DNA of 64,000 bases from Chara braunii (GCA_003427395.1 BFEA01000276.1:1189966-1253965); one strand, 5' to 3'. Positions 22,477 to 34,816 are shown, counted from the stretch's first letter. Made by a program: numbers and translations. The notes: a model not told the origin generated them from the sequence alone.

Positions 22477-22934
22477 GGTCGTCGTTAGACACTCCTCGGG
22501 GATGTGAAATCTCCAAGGAATTGTTCGTTCCACCTATCCTCGGGGATGCAATCTGAAAAAAAAAGTGAAAACACTCGGAACGAAATTCCTCGGGCATTAG
22601 GAATTTCCCCAGCCATTTCTTCCTTGTGCCCAAGGAGCCTCGCGACGTCCCTTGGGCACAAGGAATCCACGTTTCACGGAGAGGAGAGGGCACATGGGTA
22701 GATAGACGTTACAGCCGAGAATCTCGATCGTGGCAGCACCCTATTGGCTGAAGGCCTGAAGCACAACTGTTTTTTCCCTTTTCTTTTTTTTTCTTTTTCT
22801 GACGTCAGTCTTAGGAATTGTCATCGGGCGACGTCCCCGAGGACAGGTGGAACGAAGAGCCCAAATTTCCTTGTGAACCATTAGGAATCTCTCCTATTGC
22901 CCGAGGATTTCAATAGGAGTGTCTAACGACGCCC
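22477..22934. mobile_element. PIF/Harbinger-like MITE, 458 bp, TTA target duplication
   Basis: The left end reads GGTCGTCGTTAGACACTCCT and the right end, inverted, GGGCGTCGTTAGACACTCCT: 19 of 20 bases agree. TTA flanks both sides (22474-22476, 22935-22937), the TWA-type 3-bp duplication typical of PIF/Harbinger. Subterminal 'gttccacctatcctcgggga' pairs with 'gtccccgaggacaggtggaac'. In the centre a 16-bp-arm perfect palindrome (22618-22663, ttccttgtgcccaagg and its inverse) could extrude a cruciform. No transposase is encoded. The superfamily call is inference from TSD and TIR; the coordinates are seen directly. Confidence 0.85.
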
Positions 22935-23039
22935 TTAGTGGAGTGGCATTAAACCACTTGTATACGACCCCAGCCTTGTAGCGAAAAAATGACAAGTTGC
23001 CAACCCCGAAATTTTCACAGCTCGTAGCTACTGGACCAC

Positions 23040-23165
23040 AATGGCTGGTGGCACTAGCCAAAAAAGAAAGAAGTGCGCCCCCGGCGGTTCGACAAACCTT
23101 GGTGCACAGTGAAGCGCCGCCAGGCCCGGGTGCTACTGGTGGTTTAAGCCCCCCAGTACCTTTCA
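23040..23165. repeat. Copy of the ggctggYgccagcc / tactggtggttta family
   Basis: 'atggctggtggcactagccaaaa' and 'gctactggtggtttaagccccccagtacctttcac' repeat the words seen at 931-948 and 1275-1305. No coding content. Confidence 0.5.
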
Positions 23166-23362
23166 CAGCCATTTTGTTCCAATGTGGCCGTTATCGCGCT
23201 TGCCCGCCTGCCTGACAAAGTTGGCTGGCTCGCCGGAGGGACGAAAAAAAAGGACCGCAACTGCACCGTCTGTAGCAGAAATTGGCATGGGAAAACAGAC
23301 TCAGAGGTACTCGTGCGACAGTTCGGCGGTTAGAGCTGCATACAAAAGCTTATCATTTTTTG

Positions 23363-23365
<3 letters not shown>

Positions 23366-23397
<32 letters not shown>

Positions 23398-23610
23398 GAA
23401 AAGTCCTTCGAAAACCCACTATCTCGGCGGTGGTGAGAGAACCGTCAGGATTGAGGGTTTCCCTGTTCGGCCGCTCCATCTATTGGTGAGGAGCTACACC
23501 TGTTGAGAACCGTGTCCAGCGTCCCTTTAGAAACAACATGTAGCACTGAGAGAACCCTACACCTGCTGAGAACTGGGCCCAACGTCCCTTTAGAAACAAC
23601 ATGCGACACT
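23366..23610 (-). repeat. LINE/SINE 3' end with T tract and duplicated core
   Basis: T tract 23366-23396, a hairpin region, 'ctccatctattggtgaggagc' and two diverged cores at about 23505-23527 and 23565-23588. These lie in a tandem unit of about 65 bp that also contains 'tttagaaacaacatg'. Minus orientation. Confidence 0.65.
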
Positions 23611-23785
23611 GAGAGAATCATTTGTACGAGAGGGTTGTAACCTTTGTATTCTCTACCCGGGGAATTCCCGTTTTTCCCTGGGGCTGCAGCAATCTCCCCA
23701 CCCCTGTCGGAACACCCATTGTCGACAATAATATCAGCCCTGATAGGCAGCCCCCCNTAATTATTGATCAATTCGTTTATTCTTT

Positions 23786-23797
23786 TTCTTTTTCTGT

Positions 23798-23850
<53 letters not shown>

Positions 23851-23859
23851 CTTTTTTTT
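23786..23859. repeat. T-rich tract
   Basis: About 70 bases of almost pure T broken by single C or G. An ambiguous base lies at 23757. The surrounding 23620-24421 shows no gene I can support. Confidence 0.9.
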
Positions 23860-24712
23860 ACTCTAAACTTCTGTTTGTTTTACCTTCAACTACCTTCTCC
23901 TAAGACTATCTAGAGGGGACCCCTGCAAGCATAGTTTTCCTCTCTCTGTGAAGGGGAGATTTCATGTTCCCCCTTGCCCCTAATGGTTAGGGTATAGGGT
24001 AAGGGCCGCCAGTGGGGGTCTGTATGTCAATCTGTTTTCTGTATCGGATTCCAAAACCCTTATTTTGGTATCATTAATAATTTAAACCCGAAACCCTCCC
24101 TGAACCCTACTTGACTCCTGCGAGCAACGGCGCCACCTGTCGCGCGCGGCGGTCCCACACCCATACGCAGAGTAGTTTTTGGTGTTGGACCTCACGGTCG
24201 TGTCACGCAGGAGTTTCTTTTCGTCACCTTATGAAATACCAACTCCGACCGTGCACGCGTGCTATACCTCTCGCGACTCCCTACGACAAGTTAGGGAACC
24301 CGCGAGGTACAACATTACCTCCACCTGCGGGCGTTGTCACCATCCCTTAGGTGGGCGTATCCCTGTTGAGCTACTGACCCACGTGCGAAGGCTTTTACAT
24401 GCAATCGCAGAGGTAGGCCAGCCAAGGGTGTTTTCTCGATCGCCATAGCATAGGCATACGCGCGGTAGAACGCCTTAAGATTGACCCGTATGTCGAGCCC
24501 CACGGTATTAACTCTCAGGACCGACTATCTAATCAGGTCGACTTCTCGGACAGTCTTCCACGCTTAACTAACTATGACAATGACTCTATGTTCCCTTTGT
24601 TGACCTTATGAAAATGCCAGAGTCGAACCCTTAGTGATCTCTCATTCTTCTCAAAAGAAGTCCCAGACAAATGACTTCCTAGGTACCGACTGGCCTACGA
24701 TCCCATTCACAA

Positions 24713-24742
24713 GTATATATATATATATATATGTATGTATGT
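24713..24742. repeat. (TA)n microsatellite
   Basis: About 10 TA units followed by TATG. The homologous site in copy 2 (47564-47622) is about twice as long. Confidence 0.9.
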
Positions 24743-25776
24743 AATCAGGGGAGCTGACTGAGCGGTGGACCTCACTTTCACAATTGTCGTGTCCCTTTGC
24801 CCAAATTTCTCAGACGATCCCAAACTCAGAAGACAGCACAGATGTCCAACACCTGTGCAGATGCAAGAAACAACATACACACATACAAATGCAGACACAA
24901 AATGCGTTAGAAGCGTCAACCTTTAATCCATTCATAGCATGCCAGTCACGCCCCAAACCCTTGAAAAGAACATTCCTTCCTAACCCTGACTCCTTTTACC
25001 CCGGCCCCATACATTTTTGAAGACTCCTGAGTGTGATTTGGACAATTTTGGCGTAGATACAGGGGAAAGATTTATCTGTTCCCTTCTTAGGTTTTGTCTT
25101 AGGTATGGGTATCAAGCCATGGTGGAAGTTGAGTCGGAGTTCTACCGACCTGTTATCCAGAGATAACAAAATTGTTGTTCTTACGAATTCCTCCGTAACT
25201 CCTCCGAAGTGTCAAAACCTGTAGACACAACACAGCCCAAGAGAAACTTAACATCTCTCTTCCTAACTGAAATCTAGAAAGTTTCCTTCTAGATTCTGTG
25301 TTTTCTGTCTGACTCCTATCTTTAACTAATCGTTTGGGTTGTTGCCCTTCCGCTTCAGGTAGTGAATAATAGTTCACCCCCCTTTTTACTGTCGCAGTAA
25401 TTCTCCATATCCCTTTCACTATCTCATTCCTATCCCTTTTCTTGATTATCCTATCTGAGTTCCCTTCCTTCTTCCAACACACATGAACACATCATCTATC
25501 CAATCTGTGGAAAGAATCTCATGAAAGGGATCAGACAAATGGATAATCTCTCTCTAAGGTAAGATCTCACTTATCTCCTCTTAGTAGAATCAGAAATAGT
25601 TAGTTAGGACTGAACAATGCAGATTGTGGAGAAAGTTAGAGGTGGTATGACACACCATTCAGGATATATGATATATCCACTTGTTACTGGAGCTTTGTTG
25701 GACAAAGGCAACTCAGTGGGCCTTGGCCTCTGTGTGCCAAACACATTTTAGCGGTAGGCTTATCATATGGCTAGCC

Positions 25777-26700
25777 ACTGATAAGGCAGGTGTCCCTGAA
25801 ACCTCACAACTTCTTATATCGGACCAGTCACTGATAAAACAGGATTCCCCTGCTACTCTTATCACTGACTAACCCTCAATAAGGAGGGTGTNNNNNNNNN
25901 NNNNNNNNNNNNNNNNNNNNNNNNNNNNNNNNNNNNNNNNNNNNNNNNNNNNNNNNNNNNNNNNNNNNNNNNNNNNNNNNNNNNNNNNNNNNNNNNNNNN
26001 NNNNNNNNNNNNNNNNNNNNNNNNNNNNNNNCTACTCTTATCACTCACTAAGCCCTAGGATGTTCATTGATAAGGCAGGTGTCCTTGAAACCTCACAACT
26101 TCTTATATCGGACCAGTCACTGATAAGACAAGATTCCCCTGACACTCTTATCACTGGCTAACCCTCAATAAGGTGGGTGTCCAAGGTTCCTCGCTTACTC
26201 TTACCACTGAAAAGAATGTTAGGTTTAATCAGTGATAAGGCATGTGTCCTTGAAACCTNACAAATCTTATATCANACTAGTCACTGATAAAACAGGATTC
26301 CCCTGCTACTCTTATCAGTGGNTTNCCCTCNNTAAGGTGGGTGTCCAAGGGTCCTCGCTTACTCTTACCACTGAAAAGAATGTCAGGTTTAATCAGTGAT
26401 AAGGCAGGTGTCCTTGAAACCTCACAAATCTTATATCANACTAGTCACTAATAAGACAGAATTCCCCTGCTACTCTTATCAGTGGCTTGCCCTCAAGAAG
26501 GTGGGTGTCCAAGGATCCTTACTACTCTTATCACTGAAAAAAATGTTAAGTTGGTTAATGATAAGGCAAATGTCCTTGAAACCTCACAACTCTTATATCA
26601 GACTTGTCACTGATAAGACAGGATTCAGCTGCTACTCTTATAAGTGGCTTGCCCTCAATAAGGTGGGTGTCCAAGGGTCCTTGCACTTACCACTGACCAA
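25777..26700. repeat. 164-bp tandem array, copy 1
   Basis: Units begin near '(a/g)tgataaggcaggtgtcc' at 25777, 26066, 26231, 26395 and 26557, a period of 162-165 bp apart from the first interval, which contains the N gap. Each unit also holds 'tcactgataagacaggattc', 'ctactcttatcactg' and 'ccctcaataaggtgggtgtcc'. The short word 'actgataa' or its inverse 'ttatcact' appears about six times per unit, so units are themselves built from smaller inverted words. Confidence 0.9.
25892..26031. other. Assembly gap, 140 N
   Basis: In copy 2 the same flanks ('aaggtgggtgt' and 'ctactcttatcac') are separated by only about 13 bases, so the N run overstates the missing sequence roughly tenfold. The length is probably a default or an estimate. 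Confidence 0.9.
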
Positions 26701-27345
26701 GCGTAAGGCTCATTTGGAGTTAAGGCAGGATTTCCCTACTATTCTTACCCCACACAAGTCTTATCCGCCGCTCAAGTCATCGCTTTCGATGACATTCGAG
26801 CCTAGAATTGTTGTTAGTTTAGAGACTTATTGCTGAATCAAATGTACAATGAGCAAGATGATTGGCGTGATTTATGACAGTTGATTATGGCAACTCAAAT
26901 CAAGGTACTCATCATCTGTTTGGATGAGATATAGAGAAGATGATCGCGAGAGGTCTGATAGTTTGTATCCATACCTCCAATCAGCGCCCACAACAAGATT
27001 GTTGTATCTAGAAGCAATCAGTTTCACACTCAATCACCCTTTTTCTCTACCCGCAATCCACGACTTTAAGAGTTTTGATTATGAGTCCCTAACCCTTATG
27101 ATCATTGTCATGACCATAACCTGTATGAGACAGCATCTGGGTCGAAGCAACGTACCTTGTCATTCCCTGCCTCCAGAGTTCCGCCTGAACTCCGGCAGAG
27201 CTCCCGCAATCGCCCCGTTACATAGATCAATTGAGGAATGGGAGTCCTTTGTGCATGAACACTGATCTCAGTAAGCCATCGAAAAATACTATGTCTGACC
27301 CGTGTCCGATTCTGATTCATATCCTAGCATGTGATCTCAAATGAT

Positions 27346-27348
27346 ATA

Positions 27349-27389
<41 letters not shown>

Positions 27390-27400
27390 TAATAATAAAC

Positions 27401-27435
<35 letters not shown>
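27346..27435. repeat. (TAA)n array, first of six in copy 1
   Basis: Imperfect TAA repeats. Further arrays lie at about 28375-28411, 29698-29797, 30403-30472, 30868-30915 and 31313-31379. Five of the six positions are matched in copy 2; that at 30868 is absent there. Long Ile/Tyr/Leu/Asn frames across them are artefacts of the repeat. Confidence 0.95.
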
Positions 27436-27438
<3 letters not shown>

Positions 27439-28439
27439 CAAGGAACATGAGAGCAAAATGATATCGAAACCCGGGCTGTGAGATCGCATAGGTGTCTAAG
27501 TAGGTATATACCAGCAGCAAACATCATGGTACTGAGCCTTCATCCAAACTGAGCAATATAATAGAGTAATGAGCCAATGCTCAAGCCCTCAGGCCTATAC
27601 TAACTCACTATTCATGGTCGCTCTTCTATGTTTGGCGCCCAATGCCCAATTTATACATCTTGCCTACCCTCCTATACTTGCACTCACGCAACAGGCCTAC
27701 TGCGATAGTGAAGTCCCATCTATATGATGTCACTACTAGTGCAGACTGCAATTGTAAGCCGGTACGGTTTCTCTTCCCTCTTTTCTTTATTTTCTCTCTC
27801 TCGGACTGTGTCACTCTTAGTGTGTACGTGTCTTTCTCTGCGTATTGCTGCGTCCGTCACGGGCTGTGTCTCTTTGCGTATGTCATAGTCTGTCTCCCAT
27901 GTATGCGTGACCATGGCGAATCTGTGGTGCAATGCTACGTGGCCAGCGGCACCGGACCAGTCAGCCCCAGTCCAGCCCAGCAAGTACCCTCTGGGACTGT
28001 GTATTCCGTGGCCAGGGAATCAGGACAGACCAATGAGTCGCAGAAGTATAAATCCAGAGGCTATGCACAACCATTCACTCATTCCTGCGGAGCCATGAGG
28101 AAGTGCTGCTACAGTGCCTTAGGCAACAATGCTCAGCGGATGCCCATAGTGTTCAGTGGCATGCGTGCTGTGTGAGCGTACAGCATCACGCGTGAGACGT
28201 CCAGGATGGTCTAGTGTATGTGCATAGTGTGATGTCGGGCGCTGTGTTGCTACAGCCATTGAAAGTGAATTCTTGTCTAGTTGCTATATTTATGAGCATT
28301 GTGCGGGCGTACATTGCCGGTTTGTTGTGCTGCCATTTGTATGCATGAAAAGTGTGGACGAGCGATTCTGATAATATAATAATAATTATAATAAATAATA
28401 ATAATAATAGTAGTAAAAAAAAAAAAATGCAAGGGTCAT

Positions 28440-29733
28440 AAATGCGGACGAAGCCCAGCAATCCAAATCGCAGCATCATACTGCAGTCCAAGTAGTCAAA
28501 GCCAGAGTAGACAGCACAGGGAACTGAGTAAACACCCATTTGAGAACGAAACTGTAGAATCTTGAGTCAATGCCCAAGCCCATTCGGGCAGTACCAACAG
28601 CATAACCCATCGTAGTTCTTTTCTCCGGAATGGCGCCCGATGCCTCATCTACTCTACAATCCAATATTATTGTTACAACAGGGAAGCAACCAGACAATTT
28701 GACGACCAGCAAGTGATGACGTCAATACCACTGTCGAGTCCTTCTCTACCAGGTACGTCCTCCCTTCACCCACACTCTTCCTTGATAACCCACACAGCGC
28801 CCTTCACCTCCAAAAAACCATCTTCGTCCTTCGCTTCTACTGCACCCTCATGCGGCCCGGCTATGACCAGCCTTCACTTAGGGCGGTCATAGGTCTGGCC
28901 CGCCTTCACTTAGGGTGGGAAGAAGGCTTGCTGGGGCCCGGGTGTGTATCTGTGTGTGTGTGACACAGTGTACGAGTGTCTGTTTCACAGCGCGATAGCG
29001 TTTTCACTACATTTATGTGCGGCTGTGTATCTGTGTCACCTGGCATGTGACTCTCTCTCTGCGTGTTTGTCACTGTGTCCGTATCTGTTCCAATTTGTAG
29101 GTATGTGTTCCACTGTGCGGTATCGTGTCACTTGCGTATGCGTCCCCGTGAAACTATGTGTTGGTGTTATGACTGCGCCACGCCGTGTCACAGTCCTTGT
29201 GTGACTGCGCAGGTGAATGCGCCCCATGTGCCTCTCACCGTGCTAGCATCACGGTAACAGCATGATGGCGTACCTGCTGTTCTGTGTGATTCCTTCTATC
29301 CGGGTATGCCACTGTGCCTGCGTTTGCACTGTGCACGCGTGTCATTGCTTCGTGTTCCCACTGTGGCCCTTGTGTCACGGCGTTTGCGCGCGCGTTTCAC
29401 CGTACATTCGTGCGACTGTGTACCTGTGACAGCACCTGTATGTCACTGTGTATGAGTACCGGCATGACTGTTACTGCGAATGTGTGTCGCAGCATTTGTG
29501 CGTGCGTGACTGTATATATCATAATGTGTTGTGTGTGTCACAACGTTTTACCGTGGACTGTGCGTGTCTCACAATTTTTCCTATGTATGTGTGTGGATCA
29601 CATCGTTCGTTTGTCTGTCTATCTGTCCTTCCATCTGTCACTCACACACACTCACACACACACACGCACATACGCAATTCTTCATTCGTAAGTTGCTATA
29701 ATAATAATAATAATTAATTAATAATAATAACAC

Positions 29734-29800
<67 letters not shown>

Positions 29801-30413
29801 AAGTCTCCATGATTCAGATCCCGGACTCGGGTCTCAGGGTCAGAAGCCTTGGGCAAGAGATGCCTAAGTTTGCCAACCTCAGAAGACATAGTCGGGTTTT
29901 CCTAGCAGTCCACTTCAATATGTTCCCATCAACAGTCATGTCCTAGGGCAGAAGCCACATCTCTCAAAAGCCATATTAAAGAGTCGCCTCCCACGAGTAA
30001 AGGGCAATTCTATAGGTAAGAGCCGTGTCTCAGAGGCAGGAGTCACAGTCCACAGTCGAGCCCATATGCAATCAGAATCGAAAGTCAGGTTTCAAGACCC
30101 TAAGCAGCAGCGGCCTTATGAAACTCGGAGGTTCCAATGACACGAAAGCAAACAGGCTGTGGGGACATGGTACCGGAACCAGTCAGGCCCCAAGAGGCAG
30201 AGGCTGGCACGAGTTGAAGTTCACTCCATGACTACAAAGACCGGCCAGCCTCCCACTCGGAAGATTGCTCATCCGTAAGGAGTGTGAAACGTTGGTGACT
30301 CGAAACTCTTATCGTTCATGTAATAACTTGTCAAGATTCATAAGTTGCGCTACCTGTTTTGCATGCTTTGTTAAGTGTGAATGAGAACGAGTCTGTTTGC
30401 AATTAATAATAAC

Positions 30414-30466
<53 letters not shown>

Positions 30467-31260
30467 CAATAAAGTCAATGAAGATGAGCAATAGCGAACT
30501 CCAGTTTCAAACAGCATCATATACACACGGCCAGATAGTCGTGGCCTCGAACCAACAGTAGAATTGCGTCACAAGCTCCACCAATTAAGAGCTTCAGCAA
30601 GAGTTCATACTCGACAATGCTGGAGTAGTCACATCATCATTGACGAAGAACCCATGTTGATATCCTACCAGGCGCTCGGCACCCAGACTACATATGGCAG
30701 ATCCTATCTAGCCTATTACTACAATGCCGATGTTGACAACAACAACTTCCTGAAGTACGAGCACACAGCGGACAATGCCGCGCGCTTCCCGCACCAGGTA
30801 TGTTTCTCGCCACATTCACAACCCCGATCCATACCACACAGATGCCATGTGATCCCAACCACGCAAATAATAAGATAATAACAATAATAATAATAATAAT
30901 AAAATAATAATAAGAAAAAATTCAAGAAACCTGAATGGGGATACAAAAATCTAACTCGCAAAAATTATACTGAAGTCCGAGTAGTCAAGGCAAGAGCAGA
31001 TAGCGCAATGTAACCGAGTAACCTTCTATTAGAGAATGATACAGCAAAATCGTGATTCACTGTCCAACCCAATCGGGCAACACCAACCGCATAACCCAAT
31101 GTAGCTCACTCTTGAATGGTGTCAAACTCCCTATCTACTCTATAGACTAAGCCTAGTTCACAACTACAGTATGGAGCATTCAGACAACTTGACGACCAGC
31201 GGTGATGATGTCAACCGAAATGCCGACCTTCTCTCTACCCAGGTACGTTTCTCCTCTTCA
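28440..31260. repeat. Internally duplicated module inside the block
   Basis: Sequence at about 28440-28760 is echoed at about 30925-31260: 'gcagcatcatactg.agtc..agtagtcaa', 'cccattcgggcagtaccaacagcataaccca' against 'cccaatcgggcaacaccaaccgcataaccca', 'gacaa.ttgacgaccagc..gtgatga.gtcaa' and '.ccaggtacgt.tc'. Each follows a (TAA)n array. The same pair exists in copy 2, so the internal duplication predates the block duplication. Confidence 0.65.
28945..29670. repeat. GT-rich cryptic repeat tract
   Basis: About 700 bp made of irregular TGTGTCAC / CACTGTGT / TGCGTG words, ending in (CA)n. The copy-2 counterpart is 52275-53025. Apparent Cys/Val-rich frames reflect the composition. Confidence 0.8.
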
Positions 31261-31311
31261 CCCTAGTCCCCAACTCACAGATGCCACGTGCCCATAGGAA
31301 CCACAGTGCAC

Positions 31312-31378
<67 letters not shown>

Positions 31379-33885
31379 GTGCAAGGAAAATAAGCAACAG
31401 CGGGATGACACCCCAGATCTCGTCATCATAGCGCAAGCCAAACATTCATACCGGTGGCCAGAGAGCAGCATTGCATCAATAATACACCAATGGACGTTCG
31501 TAGCACTGAAATCAGTGCCCGAGGAGAGCATACTCTCTCCTCTCAACACAAGAGCTCAGTCCCATCACACTCACACTCGGTGCTCAGCGCCCAGCCTACT
31601 CCTACACGGCTACTACAGCCTATAACTGACAAGGCAACTGTTGACATCAGCTACAACCCGAAGTACTTGAAGATGTCACCCATGTAGACCATCGTCAATA
31701 CAAGGTAAGTGCCCTTACATCATCATCATCATCATCATCATCATTATCATCATCATCCTTCACTTATCCCCTCCTTTCTCCTCTCTCCCTCCTTTCTCTC
31801 TCCTCCTTTCCACTTTCTCTCTCTCTCATCTCTTTGTTTTGTTTTTCCCCCTTCTCTCCTTCGATCTTTCTCCTCCGATTTCTGCCTTTCTGTTACATCC
31901 CCAGATGGACGAGGTAAGCCAAGGATCCGCGGCGTGACGATCGGGACTGATGGACCACACAGTGCGAATGGAATCTTCGACAAGTCACGTGCACGCACAC
32001 CCACATGCATTCTTATACGTGCATAATGGGCTAAATAGCGCAGGGAAGACTTAGATACAGAGACTGACCTCACCGGGACTGACCCCTATAGTGCATGACA
32101 ACGTAGCAGAATGCTAGAACACCAGCCCGAATCAACGTGGCAATGCGGACCAATCATACATCATGCTCATCGCAAGGTGTGTACGGGCCTGGCGCTATAC
32201 CTAGGAGGGAAACGCCAGAGCCGAACATACACAGACGAAAAATGATGGGAACAGACAAACGGACGGGGTCGGACAAAAAGAGGGAGAGAGACGTGAATGT
32301 CGTCATCACCAAGTCTTCGCCACCAATCCCCGGATAATCCCTTGTTGCCATATCTAAAGTCCTAAAGCCGAGTTTGGATCCGACGTCACGAAGCTCTATC
32401 TCTCTCTCTCGTAGTCTGCAGATGCAGTGAAGTCAGATGTTGGGAGGGGAGAAAAAGATGGGGGATTGAGAGGAGGAAGACGAAGAACTCTCTCTCCCTC
32501 TCTCTCCCTCTCTTTCCTTGATCTCTTCCTCCCTTCGATCTCTCTCCCGAATCGTGAATGTCTCGCGCACTCATATTCCATCGACAGGACGAGCAAACAG
32601 AATGAATTTTCTGTTGAAACGGGGAAATATACATTGCCACTTTTTAGTTTGCTCGGTCTATCGGTCCAAGTAGCGTGCAGCGAGGCGCAAGTGGGAGGTT
32701 CATCGGCGCTCTCTTTCCCTCTCTCTCACACACACACCTACACGCGCTCACTTGCACACATAGTAGTGCATACTTCGATGTTCTGACAAAGGTACGATCG
32801 ATTTCGCCCTTCCCTTTCAGTGGGAGCTCCGAGTGGCCAACCGCGGAGTCGGAGCTCACACGCACAGGTACTCAACACACACACACACACACACCTTTCA
32901 TCGCTTAGGATTAGCAAAATGGAATGAATCTACTGCTGAAACGTGGAAATATACACTGACACATTCTCTATTTCTAGAATTAATAATGGTAATAATGACA
33001 GTAATTGTAATAATAATAACGATAATAATATTATTTAGTCTTTGTAAATAAATAAAATATTAAATGTACGTGAACTTATCCGATACAGCCACTATAAAAG
33101 AGGCACAGCGTCCAACATTGACGCGCTAGAGCAGCCGATAATTGAGCAACATCCTCCTATCTCTCCCCCCTTTTCGACCTCCCTCTCTCTCTCTCTCATA
33201 CTTTTCCTTACACATTCGCACACACCTTGTAGCCCACTGTATCGGTGCCGACCAGGTCAATAACCGACCTCTCCTAGAAGTATGAGATAGCGTATTGGGA
33301 AACTTGGATCCGAACTATCGATGTTGCAATGCAGCCTCGGACAGACATCATCCTCATCATTCCATGGCGTGAAGCGGTCTGGCGCTCACACAGGAAGAAT
33401 GTGCCAGCCCCAACCATACACAGAGGAAGAAGAGGGGTGTTTAGACAAAGGAGAGGGGAAGATGGGAATGTCGTTACACCAAGTCTTCGGCACAGGCTCA
33501 AACAGTCTCTCGTCAAAATGTCTGAATCCCGATGTCGAGTCAAGATCCAATGTCGTCAAGTCTCGAGTCACAATTCTTTCTCTGTGTGTCGTAATCTGCT
33601 GATACTGAGGAGTCAGGCGGCGAGAGGGCGAGGAGAAGAAGGTGGACTAAGAGAAGGAAGACGAAGAACTCTCTCTCTCTCTCATACACACACATGTCAA
33701 TCGTATACACACACACACACACGTACTCACTTACACACGTGCCTATTGTATATACACACACCTTAAAGCGAAACCAATATGTCCATATTTAGTGGTAGGT
33801 TCATTGGGTTTTATTTTATTTATTTATTCATTTATTTATTTCATTTTATCATTTTTTACTTATTATATTGTTATTATTATCTTTG

Positions 33886-34249
33886 ATGGGGTATCGGGAT
33901 TGGTTGCGAGGAACGGGACTTACCCGTTCTTTTCTCCTGCTCCTCGTCGTCGTCACCGTAGTCGTTAGAGTCGCCGTCGTTGTCAGCCCCTTCGCTGCTA
34001 TACCTTGGTCAGGTAAGTATTGCCTCTCCACTTCGCCCTCTTCTTCTCTCTCCTCTTTCTTCCCCCCCTGCTCCCTTTCTTTCGTCTGTTGTCACGGTCA
34101 GTACCGTCATCGTCGCCGTAGGTGGATCTCCCTTTCCGGCGGCAAACCGTCAAGACCACAGTGTTCCTGACACTTCACCGGCCCATTCAATCGGTAGGTG
34201 CGACGATGTGTGTACCAAGGGCAGGGACGTAATCAGTGCAAGCAGATGA
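33886..34249 (+). CDS. Candidate two-exon small secreted or membrane protein, copy 1 (84 aa)
   Basis: Exon 1 (33886-34012) begins with Met and encodes a short basic start, a hydrophobic core 'SFLLLLVVVTVVVRVAVVV' and 'SPFAAIPWS', like a signal peptide or single membrane segment. It ends at TCAG|gtaagt, a perfect 5' splice consensus. A 109-bp intron with pyrimidine-rich stretches ends 'gccgtag'. Exon 2 (34122-34249) continues in phase with 'GSPFPAANRQDH', a CDDVC pair of cysteines and a TGA. Copy 2 keeps start, donor, phase, AG and stop. The splice is inferred and no family is recognised. Differences between copies include several replacements, so constraint is not shown. Confidence 0.3.
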
Positions 34250-34816
34250 CGCGCTTACTAGGCATCCCTCGTTCAAGACCGATAATTACAACAGTCTATC
34301 CGTTGCGACAGGCCTGTTTCCCGTCCTTTCTTCTTAGTCTCCCTCCTCCTGATCCTTCCTTTTCTTCTTCTTCTTCTTTTTGTGTGTTCTCCTCCTTCTC
34401 CGCCCTGCCTTCCAAGCGCTTCCCCTTCTCATGATCTGTCCTTCTCGAGGATGCGGAATAGTATCGAGCGGCCGAGCTAGAAGCCCCGTACCCACTGCGG
34501 AGTCCTACCAGGCGTAGTCGGTTGGCTCCTTACTAGGTGAATCCGTCCCAATATCGGGGAGTGATTCATTTGGGCACCTCGGGGTAGGTAGGCCGTCGAG
34601 AAAAATAACAAAAAAAGTAAAAGAAATCAAAACTAAAACAACGAATCTAACGTGATTCAACCTCACGGTTCATCCTTACCTTGCAAAGTGTCGGAGCCCC
34701 ACGACACTCGGTTCTAACTAACAACTAACTATACTAACTCCTACTTGTAAGGTCGCGGGTTTGAATCACGGATGCTCAATCTTAGGCAAAACGAACAATA
34801 GAGCTCCCTGTCAAAA

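Noticed and set aside
25153-25482. 109-codon minus-strand frame in the block as a gene
   Set aside because: A one-base difference in copy 2 (48225-48235) shifts the frame, so no constraint is visible.
25777-26700. Regularly spaced 164-bp repeats considered as CRISPR-like or satellite centromere array
   Set aside because: Units are contiguous without unique spacers, so not CRISPR; five units are too few to call centromeric satellite.
29448-29889. Cys/Val/His-rich and poly-Leu or poly-Asn frames in the blocks
   Set aside because: Produced by GT-rich and (TAA)n tracts; the frames are not kept equal in length between copies.
34741-34780. Functional tRNA on the plus strand near the T-arm-like word
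   Set aside because: No acceptor pairing or anticodon arm at the required distances.
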